A stretch of 64,000 bases of DNA from Rhizobiaceae bacterium (GTDB taxonomy: Bacteria > Pseudomonadota > Alphaproteobacteria > Rhizobiales > Rhizobiaceae): contig JAILWO010000001.1 of assembly GCA_025698895.1 (NCBI GenBank), forward strand, positions 1,523,001 to 1,587,000, given 5' to 3'. The translations under genes and the position numbers were made by a program. Shown piece by piece: positions 53,180-61,120 of this stretch. Each line of letters begins with the position of its first letter. The stretch's first letter is position 1. The notes below the pieces were generated by a model. It was not told the DNA's origin and searched no databases. It saw only the letters and a program-made list of their open reading frames with translations.

Positions 53180-53853
53180 CGGCCCTTGTCGCGCCGCGCC
53201 TTGAGGATGGCGCGTGCATTGCCTGTCGCGATTTCGGCGATCAGGCGCGCGCGGCCCTCGTCGATCGCGTCCCAGCCCATGCGCCTGAGCACCGCCACGC
53301 GGCCGATGCGGAAATAGAGCACCTGGCCGATCAGGGAGAAGATGGTGACACGCGTCCGTTCGCTCTCGGCCGGCTCTCCGGTGGCGCGTTCCCACAGCTG
53401 GCAGAACCGCGTGTGGACGGGCTCGAACACGCCCTCATAGACGATGTCGAGCGCGCTCGACGGTTGCATGACCTCCCGCAGCATGAACGGCACGAACTCG
53501 CCGGCTTCCGGGCTCGCCACGACGAGGCTGACCATGCGCTCGATGGCGGTGGTCAGTAGGGTCTCGGCCTCGTCGGGCGGCAGGTCCTCGGGCGCGATCC
53601 GCATTGCCGGGCCGGCGACGGTCCTGATCGTCTCCACGACATGGTGTGCGCAGGCCTCGCGCAGCCCCTCCTTGCCGCCGAAATGATAGGCGATCGAGCC
53701 GATATTGGCGCGCGCGGCCGTCGCGATCTCGCGCGTGGAGGTCGCCTCGAAACCCTTCGACCCGAACAGCTTGAGCGCCGCGCGGATGAGCGCCAGCCGC
53801 GTCACATCCGCGTTGGAGGGTATGGGCGGGGAGGGTTGGCGGCTATCCGTCAC
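53176..53853 (-). CDS. TetR-family regulator, CecR/YbiH-like, copy 2
   Basis: 225 aa. TetR helix-turn-helix at about residues 30-58 (STREIATAARANIGSIAYHF) and a CecR-type (DUF1956) C-terminal domain (SPEAGEFVPFMLREVMQPSSALDIVYEGVFEP). It is a paralogue of the regulator at 57072-57773, sharing NIGSIAYHFGGKEGLR and ESERTR motifs. It lies 88 bp after the efflux permease gene at the 3' end of the operon. It may be an extra repressor with a different ligand. Confidence 0.9.
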   Translation of the reverse strand: MTDSRQPSPPIPSNADVTRLALIRAALKLFGSKGFEATSTREIATAARANIGSIAYHFGGKEGLREACAHHVVETIRTVAGPAMRIAPEDLPPDEAETLLTTAIERMVSLVVASPEAGEFVPFMLREVMQPSSALDIVYEGVFEPVHTRFCQLWERATGEPAESERTRVTIFSLIGQVLYFRIGRVAVLRRMGWDAIDEGRARLIAEIATGNARAILKARRDKGR

Positions 53854-53941
53854 GAACCGGCAATAATCGTTCGGCGTGTCGCGGTCAAACGGTCGGCCCC
53901 CGGCCAGAGGCAGCGCGGCGCGCGCTGGCGGCGTGGCGTCT

Positions 53942-55078
53942 TCAATCGAGCGTGCGCCTGAACCGCATCAGCGCGATCGTCGCATAGGCGAAGATGAAGA
54001 TCACGAGGATCGAGGTCTCCCAGGCGATCTCGGGGAACTCGGCTCCCTTCAGCATCAGCGCGCGGACGATCCGCAAGAAATGGGTGATGGGGAAGAGCTC
54101 GCCGATCCACTGCGCCCAGAGCGGCATGCCGCGGAACGGGAACATGAAGCCCGACAGCAGGATCGAGGGCAGGAAGAAGAAGAACGTAAGCTGCAGCGCC
54201 TGCATCTGCGTGCGCGCGATGGTCGAGATGAAATAGCCGAGCAGCACCAGCGCCAGCACGAAGGCAAGGATGACGGCGAACAACATCCACACGCTGCCGA
54301 CGAAGGGGATGCCGAAGAGCAGCCTGGAGGCCGCGAGCACGACCACCACCTGCACCGCGCCAACGCTCAGATAGGGGACGACCTTGCCCAGCATGATCTC
54401 GAGCGGGCTCGCCGGCATGGCAAGCAGGTTCTCCATCGTGCCACGCTCGGTCTCGCGCGTCAGCGCGATCGAAGTCATCATCACCATGGTCATCTGAAGG
54501 ATGACGCCGAGAAGGCCGGGCACGATGTTGTATTGCGAGATGCCTTCGGGGTTGTAGCGGCGGTGCACAACCACGTCGAGCGCACCGGCTGCGTTCTCGT
54601 CGGCCGCCGCTTCCATGCCGCGCTCGCGCAGCAACGCGTTCTGCGCCACCGTCCCGAGCGTCGAGATGGCGCCGCTCGCGACCGAAGGATCGGTCGCGTC
54701 GGCCTCGATCAGGATTTGCGGGCGGTCGTTGCTGTCGACGCGGTGTGCGAAATCGGACGGGATGGTGACGACAAAGACAACCTCGCCCCTGGCCATCAGC
54801 TTCTCGGCCTCCTCCGCGCTGATCGCGACATGGTCGAAGCGGTAATAGCGGGTCGTTTCCAGCGCCGAGACCATGGCGCGGGTATAGTTGTCATTGCTCA
54901 TCGTCACCAGCGCGGCCGGAAGCTGCTTCGGATCGTTGTTGATCGCGTAGCCGAAGAGCAGGAGCTGGATCAGCGGCACGCCCAGCATCATGGCGAAGGT
55001 GATGCGGTCGCGCCGCATCTGGATGAATTCCTTGGTGAGCAGCGCGCCCAGCCGCGAGAAATTGAAGATCGTGCTCAT
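53942..55078 (-). CDS. ABC-2 type efflux permease (YbhS/YbhR family)
   Basis: 378 aa. N-terminal helix after LLTKEFIQMRRDRITFAMML, a large periplasmic domain (about 50-180), then five helices with MTSIALTRETERGTMENLLAMP, the ABC-2 signature. Residues PFRGMPLWAQWIGELFPITHFLRIVRAL close the domain. Only one permease gene is present, so a homodimer is expected, whereas E. coli has YbhS plus YbhR. It overlaps the ATPase stop by 4 bp. Confidence 0.93.
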   Translation of the reverse strand: MSTIFNFSRLGALLTKEFIQMRRDRITFAMMLGVPLIQLLLFGYAINNDPKQLPAALVTMSNDNYTRAMVSALETTRYYRFDHVAISAEEAEKLMARGEVVFVVTIPSDFAHRVDSNDRPQILIEADATDPSVASGAISTLGTVAQNALLRERGMEAAADENAAGALDVVVHRRYNPEGISQYNIVPGLLGVILQMTMVMMTSIALTRETERGTMENLLAMPASPLEIMLGKVVPYLSVGAVQVVVVLAASRLLFGIPFVGSVWMLFAVILAFVLALVLLGYFISTIARTQMQALQLTFFFFLPSILLSGFMFPFRGMPLWAQWIGELFPITHFLRIVRALMLKGAEFPEIAWETSILVIFIFAYATIALMRFRRTLD

Positions 55079-56007
55079 TGCATATTGTCCTGCGAGGCGC
55101 TCATGAACTGGATGAACACATCCTCCAGGCTGGTCTCGCCGAGCTCGACCGTGACGCCATCGCGCCTGCTGATGGGCTTCATTGTCTCGGCAAGCAGCGC
55201 CGGGTCGGAGCCGACCACGTGCAGCGTGGTGCCGAACGGCGCCACCTGGTCGATACCCGGCGCGCCCTCCAGTTCACGGACGATACCGCCGATGTTCTCA
55301 CCGCGCACTACATAGGTGACGAGACCGGCGTCGCGCACGACCTCGTCCACCGTGCCGGTCGCCAGCATCTTGCCGTAAGCGATGTAGCTGATGCGGTGGC
55401 AGCGTTCCGCTTCGTCCATGTAGTGGGTGGAGACGAGCACGGTGAGGCCATCGCTCGCCAGCCTGTGGATCTCGTCCCAGAATTCGCGCCGCGCCTTGGG
55501 ATCGACGCCCGCCGTCGGCTCGTCGAGCAGCAGCAGCTTCGGTTCGTGCATGATGCAGGCCGCCAGCGCCAGCCGCTGCTTCCAGCCGCCCGACAGTGTG
55601 CCGGCTAGTTGATTGCGGCGCGAGGTCAGGCCCAGATCCTCCAGCGTGCGGTCGACATAGGCCTTGCGCGGCTTCAGCTCGTAGAGCCGCGCGACGAAAT
55701 CAAGATTCTCCGCGATCGTCAGGTCCTCGTAGAAGGAGAAGCGCTGGGTCATGTAGCCCACCTCGCGCTTGATCTTCAGCGCCTCGGTGCGGATGTCGTA
55801 TCCAAGCACCTCGCCTTCGCCCTCGTTGGCGGTCAGCAGGCCGCACATCAGGCGGATGGTCGTCGTCTTGCCGGAGCCGTTCGGCCCGAGAAAGCCCACG
55901 ATCTCGCCGGTCCTGACCGTCATCGAGACATTGTCGACCACGGTCTTGTCGCCGAAGCGTTTCACCAGCCCGCGCACGTCGATGGCATTGGTCGGGGCAG
56001 CGTTCAT
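55075..56007 (-). CDS. ABC efflux ATP-binding protein (YbhF-like, single domain)
   Basis: 310 aa. Walker A GPNGSGKTTT, Q-loop in YMTQRFSFYEDLTIAENLDF, signature LSGGWKQRLALAACI, Walker B LLLLDEPTAGVDP and H-loop VSTHYMDEAERC. The C-terminal quarter (IGGIVRELEGAPGIDQVAPF) is the extension typical of drug-efflux and NatA/YbhF ATPases. It is a half-length protein; E. coli YbhF has two ATPase domains. The gene is separated from the upstream HlyD gene by an inverted-repeat element. Confidence 0.94.
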   Translation of the reverse strand: MNAAPTNAIDVRGLVKRFGDKTVVDNVSMTVRTGEIVGFLGPNGSGKTTTIRLMCGLLTANEGEGEVLGYDIRTEALKIKREVGYMTQRFSFYEDLTIAENLDFVARLYELKPRKAYVDRTLEDLGLTSRRNQLAGTLSGGWKQRLALAACIMHEPKLLLLDEPTAGVDPKARREFWDEIHRLASDGLTVLVSTHYMDEAERCHRISYIAYGKMLATGTVDEVVRDAGLVTYVVRGENIGGIVRELEGAPGIDQVAPFGTTLHVVGSDPALLAETMKPISRRDGVTVELGETSLEDVFIQFMSASQDNMQ

Positions 56008-56032
56008 GCCGCACCTCCGGTGCAGCGGTGCA

Positions 56033-56127
56033 CGGTGAATGGGGAATAGTGAATAGAGCCGCTGCGGGAACGCAGCGGGCTTTTACCTCTACTCACTATT
56101 CGCCTTTCACCATTCACCATTTCACCG
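56033..56127. repeat. Inverted-repeat element with GGTGAATGG/GAATAGTGA motifs
   Basis: The left arm (56033-56057: GGTGAATGG ... AATAGTGAATAG) is repeated inverted on the right (56087-56127, CTACTCACTATT ... CCATTCACC). The centre holds a perfect hairpin CCGCTGCG-GGAA-CGCAGCGG (56059-56078). The element fills the gap between the HlyD-like and ATPase genes, and its end covers the HlyD stop codon. The wording differs from the other palindromic units in the window. Confidence 0.7.
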
Positions 56128-57075
56128 CTCGTCCGCCAGCAACCGCACGTCGACGATCTGCCCCGGTTTCAGCGCCGCCGCCTCGTCTTCCGGTCTCGCC
56201 TCGATCAGGTGCGAGAGCTTCTGCCGCGTCTCCAGCGAATAGATCACCGGCGGCGTGAATTCCGGATCCGGCGAGGCATAGCTCACCCGCGCCGTAAGCC
56301 CTTCCGGACAGCCGTCGCAGCGCACCGCGAGCAGGTCGCCGACCCGCACCGCCGAAAAGGCTTGTTCCGGCACGTAGAGTTTGATCTTGACGGCGCCGTC
56401 CGGCAGCAGCGAGATCACCGGTGCGGCCGGGCCTGAAATGTCGCCGGCGGTCCTGATGACATCGTTCACGCGTCCCGCCACCGGCGCCGTGATCCTGCGT
56501 TTCGACAGCCGCCAGCGCGCCTGCTCCAGCGTGGCGGCGGCCTGCTCGGCCTGATGCTCGGCCGCGGTGATCGTCTCGGCACGCGCGGGCAGCTTCGCCA
56601 CCTCCAGGTCGGCTTTCGCCTTGCCGACGGCGGCCTCCGCCGTCTCCACCGACGTCGCCGCCCGGTCGAGATCGGCCTGCGTGGCGATGCCCCGCTGCCG
56701 CAGTTCCTGCGTTCGGGCCATCACGCGCTGCGCTTCCGAAGCCTGCGCCTCGGCCGAACGGATCGCTGCCTCCAGCACCGCGATTTCCTCCGGCCGTTTG
56801 CCAAGCTTCAGATCGGCCAACTGCGCCTTGGCCTGGGCGAGCGCGGCCTCGGCCTGCGCGACGGCGATCGCCACGTCCGCATCTTCGAGCGCCGCGAGTT
56901 CCTGCCCCGCCTCGACCTGGTCGCCTCGGCGCACGGAAACGGTGCGTATTTCGGCGTTCTCGATCGGCGCCAGCAGCACATATTCGCCCTCGACATAGCC
57001 GACGGCGAGCGGAGGCGGGCTGCCACACGCCGAAAACATCGACGCCGCGAACGGGATCCAGCACAGCCAGCTCAT
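56122..57075 (-). CDS. HlyD/YbhG-type membrane fusion lipoprotein
   Basis: 317 aa. The N-terminus MSWLCWIPFAASMFSACGSP has a lipobox-like FSAC (Cys17), so it may be a lipoprotein. Then follows a first lipoyl half (VSVRRGDQVEAGQELAALED), an alpha-hairpin of about residues 72-185, the second lipoyl half (RITAPVAGRVNDVIRTAGD) and a beta barrel. It links the inner-membrane ABC-2 pump to an outer-membrane channel. Start overlaps the TetR stop (ATGA). Confidence 0.92.
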   Translation of the reverse strand: MSWLCWIPFAASMFSACGSPPPLAVGYVEGEYVLLAPIENAEIRTVSVRRGDQVEAGQELAALEDADVAIAVAQAEAALAQAKAQLADLKLGKRPEEIAVLEAAIRSAEAQASEAQRVMARTQELRQRGIATQADLDRAATSVETAEAAVGKAKADLEVAKLPARAETITAAEHQAEQAAATLEQARWRLSKRRITAPVAGRVNDVIRTAGDISGPAAPVISLLPDGAVKIKLYVPEQAFSAVRVGDLLAVRCDGCPEGLTARVSYASPDPEFTPPVIYSLETRQKLSHLIEARPEDEAAALKPGQIVDVRLLADER

Positions 57076-57773
57076 TGTTCCGCCTCCCTGTGCGCCTTCA
57101 GCGAGGCCTCGAGATTTTCAGTGAATACGGCGGTGATTTTTGCCGCTTCGGCCGGACCAATATTGTCCCAGCCCATGCGGCGCATCACCGCCTCGCGGCC
57201 GATGCGGAAATAGACGACCTGTCCAATCATCGCGAAGACGGCGATGCGGGTGCGCTCGCTCTCCGCCGGCTGCCCGGTGGCGTGACCCCAAAGCTGGCAC
57301 AACCTTTTGTGCACCGGCTCGAACACGCCGTTGTAGAGAATGTCGACGCCGGCTCCGGCGGTCGAAAGCTCGCGCAGCACGAACTGCACGAATTCGCCGG
57401 CTTCCGGCCGCGCCACCATGAAGGCGACTATCCGTTGCAGGCCCTGGATCAGCCTCTGCTCGGCTTGCTCGGACGGCAGCTCTTCGGTGTCGCCTAGCCC
57501 CACGGCCGGCCCCGCGACAGCCCTGATCGTGTCGACGATGTGCTGGGCGCAGGCGGCGCGCAGCCCCTCCTTGCCACCGAAATGATAGGCGATCGAGCCG
57601 ATATTGGCGTTTGCCACGGCAGCCAGTTCACGCGTGGAGGTGGCGTCGTACCCCTGCCGCCCGAACAGCCGCAGCCCGGCCATGATGAGGGCCAGCCGCG
57701 TCGCCTCGGCGCCGCCCTGTCCTGCCTGCGTTCCTGTGTGTCCTTGGCCATCGTCAGCCGCAAGTTTAATCAT
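57072..57773 (-). CDS. TetR-family regulator, CecR/YbiH-like, copy 1
   Basis: 233 aa. Helix-turn-helix STRELAAVANANIGSIAYHF and a CecR-type C-terminal domain (ARPEAGEFVQFVLRELSTAG). First gene of the efflux operon, as in the E. coli cecR-ybhGFSR locus. ATG 57773 is embedded in the palindrome 57764-57787, so binding would block both transcription and start-codon access. No good ribosome site is seen; an upstream in-frame start at 57833 adds twenty unlikely residues. It is a paralogue of the gene at 53176. Confidence 0.9.
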   Translation of the reverse strand: MIKLAADDGQGHTGTQAGQGGAEATRLALIMAGLRLFGRQGYDATSTRELAAVANANIGSIAYHFGGKEGLRAACAQHIVDTIRAVAGPAVGLGDTEELPSEQAEQRLIQGLQRIVAFMVARPEAGEFVQFVLRELSTAGAGVDILYNGVFEPVHKRLCQLWGHATGQPAESERTRIAVFAMIGQVVYFRIGREAVMRRMGWDNIGPAEAAKITAVFTENLEASLKAHREAEQ

Positions 57774-57787
57774 TCGATTGATCAAAC
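57764..57787. promoter_or_regulatory. 24-bp near-perfect palindrome, candidate CecR-type operator
   Basis: Reads GTTTAATCATTC/GATTGATCAAAC, with only two symmetric pairs mismatched. It overlaps the TetR start codon (57773). Position and symmetry are those of an autoregulatory TetR operator controlling the efflux operon. Confidence 0.7.
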
Positions 57788-57873
57788 ACAAGCGCGAGTT
57801 TGACGCGCGCTGTCCGCTTTGACATGCCGGCAAAAGCGATTATCTGGAGCGAAAGACTCAGCGTTTGGTTCCC

Positions 57874-59037
57874 ATGTCCGTCACCAAGGAAGCCGTCCTC
57901 GACAAGCTCGGGTCCATCAAGGGACCGGACCTTGAGGGCGACATCGTTTCGCTCGGACTGGTGTCCGACGTTTTCATCGCCGATTCCAAGGTCTTCTTCT
58001 CGATCACCGTGCCGGCCGAGCGCGCGCGCGAGCTGGAGCCGCTGCGCGCCGCCGCCGAACGCGTGGTCAGGCAGATGCCCGGCGTGGCCGGCGCCGTGGT
58101 CGCGCTGACGGCCGAGAAGAAGGGCGGCGGCATGGAGGCCGCGCCCGCGCCGCGCCCGGCGCCCGCGGCATCCCGGCCGCCGGCCGGTCCCCGTCCTGTC
58201 GCGCCGGCTGGACGGCGCGACGGCAAGATCGGCGTTCCCGACGTGAAGTCGATCATCGCGGTGGCGTCGGGCAAGGGCGGCGTCGGCAAGTCGACCACGG
58301 CCGTCAACCTGGCGCTGGCGCTGGCCGCGAACGGGCTTTCGGTCGGCATTCTCGACGCCGACATCTACGGCCCGTCCATGCCGCGCCTGCTGGGCCTGAC
58401 CGGCCGGCCGAAGACGGTTGACGGCAAGGTGCTCAAGCCGATGGAAGGCCACGGCGTGAAGGTCATGTCGATGGGCTTCCTGGTCGACGAGGAGACGCCG
58501 ATGATCTGGCGCGGCCCGATGGTGATGTCGGCGCTGACCCAGATGCTGCGCGAGGTCGAATGGGGCGCGCTCGACATTCTGGTCGTCGACATGCCGCCGG
58601 GAACCGGCGACGCGCAGCTCACCATGGCCCAGCAGGTGCCGCTCGCCGGGGCGGTGATCGTGTCGACGCCGCAGGACCTGGCGCTGATCGACGCGCGCAA
58701 GGGTCTGAACATGTTCCGTAAGGTCGACGTGCCAGTGCTCGGCATCGTCGAGAACATGAGCTATTTCATCGCCCCCGATACGGGAAAGCGCTACGACATT
58801 TTCGGCCATGGCGGCGCGAAAGCGGAAGCCGAGCGTCTCGGCGTCCCTTTCCTCGGCGAGGTGCCGCTCGAAATGGCGATCCGCGAGACCTCGGACAGTG
58901 GACATCCGATCGTGGCGGCTGAGCCGGACGGCCCGCATGCGAGGATCTATCGCGACGTCGCGCGCGCAGTCGTCGCGAGGCTGGACGCAGATTCGGCCGG
59001 TCAGGACACGAAGACGCCGTCCATCGTCTTCGAATAG
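57874..59037 (+). CDS. apbC: Mrp/ApbC-type Fe-S cluster carrier P-loop ATPase
   Basis: 387 aa. N-terminal DUF59/MIP18-like domain (about 1-85), Ala/Pro-rich linker (about 88-115), then a deviant Walker A SGKGGVGKST at residues 132-141, DADIYGPSMPRLLGL and VDMPPGTGDAQLTMAQ. The C-terminal CxxC that holds the cluster in enteric ApbC is absent (SYFIAPDTGKRYDIFG), a pattern I associate with alphaproteobacterial members. ATG 57874 is chosen over TTG 57865. Involved in Fe-S protein maturation. Confidence 0.93.
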   Translation: MSVTKEAVLDKLGSIKGPDLEGDIVSLGLVSDVFIADSKVFFSITVPAERARELEPLRAAAERVVRQMPGVAGAVVALTAEKKGGGMEAAPAPRPAPAASRPPAGPRPVAPAGRRDGKIGVPDVKSIIAVASGKGGVGKSTTAVNLALALAANGLSVGILDADIYGPSMPRLLGLTGRPKTVDGKVLKPMEGHGVKVMSMGFLVDEETPMIWRGPMVMSALTQMLREVEWGALDILVVDMPPGTGDAQLTMAQQVPLAGAVIVSTPQDLALIDARKGLNMFRKVDVPVLGIVENMSYFIAPDTGKRYDIFGHGGAKAEAERLGVPFLGEVPLEMAIRETSDSGHPIVAAEPDGPHARIYRDVARAVVARLDADSAGQDTKTPSIVFE

Positions 59038-59045
59038 CGGTCTTT

Positions 59046-59065
59046 CGGATCGAAATCCGCTTTTT
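59046..59065 (+). terminator. Short terminator after the Mrp gene
   Basis: CGGAT-CGAA-ATCCG (5-bp stem, tetraloop) followed by C and five T, 8 bp after the Mrp stop. The stem is short, but the T-run is good. Confidence 0.5.
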
Positions 59066-59132
59066 ATGCGGTCCGCTTTGCCGTAACGTCATTTAACTTG
59101 CACACGCAATTTGTTAGTACGCATATTATTGT

Positions 59133-59170
59133 CCGGTCGGGGGACCGGCACGGCGCCGGTTCCCGACCGG
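59133..59170. other. Long nested hairpin upstream of the cyclase gene
   Basis: CCGGTCGGG / CCCGACCGG (9 bp) encloses ACCGGC / GCCGGT (6 bp), giving about 15 paired positions 61 bp before the cyclase start. There is no T-run. Possible 5'-UTR structure or palindromic operator. Confidence 0.45.
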
Positions 59171-59231
59171 ATCGCATGGGGGGTGGCGGGGGAGTTTTTC
59201 GTGGGCGGCGCAAGCCCCGTGACGGTGCGGC

Positions 59232-61025
59232 ATGGGTGATCGGCAATTCACGCGGACACTGGCGACGATCATGTCGATCGACGCTGTCGGTTTTTCGCGT
59301 CTCATGGGCCAGGACGAGGAGGCCGCGGTCGCCGCCTTCGAGGAGCGCAGCACGCTCATCGGCCAGGTCTGCAGGGCGCATGGCGGCCGTATGTTCGGCG
59401 CCGCCGGCGATTCGCTCATGGCCGAGTTCGGCAATGCGGCCGACGCGTTGCGCGCCGCCTTCGAGTTCCAGGCCAGGCTCGTCGAGCTCAACAGCACGGC
59501 GCCCGAGGGCGCGCGGATGCCGTTCCGGGCGGGCATCAACACCGGCGACGTGATCGTGCGCGACGACAGCCGCTACGGCGACGACGTCAACATTTCGGCG
59601 CGGCTGCAGGAGATCGCCCCCACCAACGGCGTCGTCATCTCCGAAACCGCGTGGCACCACGTCCACAACCAGGCGGCCGCGACCTTCCGCGACCTGGGCG
59701 AACAGTCGCTGAAGAACATCGTCTATCCGGTGCGCGCCTTCCTGGCGATGCCGGTCGCCGAGCATGTCGCGAGCCAGGCGCTGGAAACCGTGCCGCCGGT
59801 GCGGCCGGGCCAGCGCAAGCGCCGCTCGCCGGCCGGACCTCCGGCGATCGCGGTCCTGCCGTTCCGCGTGGCCGGCGACGATGCCGAACTTGCCTATGTT
59901 GCCGAAGGCATCGCCGAGGACATCATCATGGGTCTGTCCTCGACGCGCTGGCTGCCGGTGATCGCCCGCAGTTCGAGCTTCCAGTTCCGCGACGACAATC
60001 TGGGCGCCGGCGCGGCGGGGCGTGCGCTTGGCGCCCGCTACGTGGTGAGCGGCCATCTGGCCAGGCACGGAACGCAGTTGCGGCTGCGCGCCTCGCTGGA
60101 GGATGTGTCGGCCGGCAAGGCGATCTGGTCGCGACGCTTCGACCGCGACATGGATTCCATCTTCGATCTTCAGGACGAGATCGGCGGCGACATCGTGGCC
60201 ATGCTCGAAAAGGAGGTCGATCGGGCCGAACAGGCGCGCGCCTACCAGGTGCCGTGGGAAAGCCTCGAGACATGGCAGTTCGTGCGGCGGGGGCGTTTCC
60301 ACATGGCCCGGCGCACCCGCGACGACGCCAAGATCGCCTTCGACCTGTTCCACGAGGCCTTCCGGCGCGACCCGAACTCGACCGCCGTGCTGAACGAGCT
60401 GGCCTGGTGGCATTTCTGGCGGGCCTGGCTGCGCTTCGGCGTAGGCAATGAATATCATGACGATATCGCCCTCGTCGTCGACTATTCGCGCAAGGCGCTG
60501 TTCATGGACAGCCAGGACGCGCGGCCCCACGCCCATCTGGGCGCGGCCGACATCATGCTGGGCGAGCCGACCTCGGCTCTGGATCATCTGGCCGAGGCGC
60601 TGCGCATCAATCCCAGCTTCGCCTTCGCCCGTTCCTGCACGGGAAGCGCGCATCTGCTCAAGGGCGAGTCCAAGAAGGCGATCGCGCATTTCCTCGATGC
60701 CGACCGTCTGAGCCCCTACGATCTCTATCGCTTCCATAATTACGGGGAACTGTCGGCCGCCTACAGTTTCGAGCGGAACTGGCCGGCCGCGCTCGACGCG
60801 GCCAACCGGTCGCTGCAGCTTTCGCCAAGCTACTGGTATGCGAGCGTGCTGAAGGCGGGCGCGCTGGTGCGGCTGAAACGGCCGGCCGAAGCCCGTCAGG
60901 TCATCATGGACCTGCACAAGCGCGATCCGAACTTCCGGATTGAGCGCACCTCCTGGATACCATTCAAGGACAAGGCGGCGAATGCCTATCTGATCGAGGC
61001 CTACGCCTTCGCGGCCAGCGCCTGA
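59232..61025 (+). CDS. Class III adenylate/guanylate cyclase with C-terminal TPR region
   Basis: 597 aa. Cyclase homology domain at about 8-175: metal Asp17 (SIDAVGFSRLMG) and Asp60 (GAAGDSLMAEF), and the transition-state pair Asn120/Arg124 (DDVNISARL). So catalysis looks intact. Then a TolB-like segment (PAIAVLPFRVAGDDAELAYV) and tetratricopeptide-like repeats from about residue 385 to the end. This architecture is expanded in rhizobia. No membrane helix; cytosolic, probably regulated through protein contacts. cAMP would act via Crp-type proteins, of which two are encoded at 50.4-51.9 kb. Confidence 0.92.
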   Translation: MGDRQFTRTLATIMSIDAVGFSRLMGQDEEAAVAAFEERSTLIGQVCRAHGGRMFGAAGDSLMAEFGNAADALRAAFEFQARLVELNSTAPEGARMPFRAGINTGDVIVRDDSRYGDDVNISARLQEIAPTNGVVISETAWHHVHNQAAATFRDLGEQSLKNIVYPVRAFLAMPVAEHVASQALETVPPVRPGQRKRRSPAGPPAIAVLPFRVAGDDAELAYVAEGIAEDIIMGLSSTRWLPVIARSSSFQFRDDNLGAGAAGRALGARYVVSGHLARHGTQLRLRASLEDVSAGKAIWSRRFDRDMDSIFDLQDEIGGDIVAMLEKEVDRAEQARAYQVPWESLETWQFVRRGRFHMARRTRDDAKIAFDLFHEAFRRDPNSTAVLNELAWWHFWRAWLRFGVGNEYHDDIALVVDYSRKALFMDSQDARPHAHLGAADIMLGEPTSALDHLAEALRINPSFAFARSCTGSAHLLKGESKKAIAHFLDADRLSPYDLYRFHNYGELSAAYSFERNWPAALDAANRSLQLSPSYWYASVLKAGALVRLKRPAEARQVIMDLHKRDPNFRIERTSWIPFKDKAANAYLIEAYAFAASA

Positions 61026-61120
61026 TTGACCGCGTTCCGACGCGCCGGCCGCGGATTGCCGCATTGACACGCCGCGTGCGCGGTCTGCTATTGCGGGCGA
61101 CTTTCGCACGGATACCCGGC

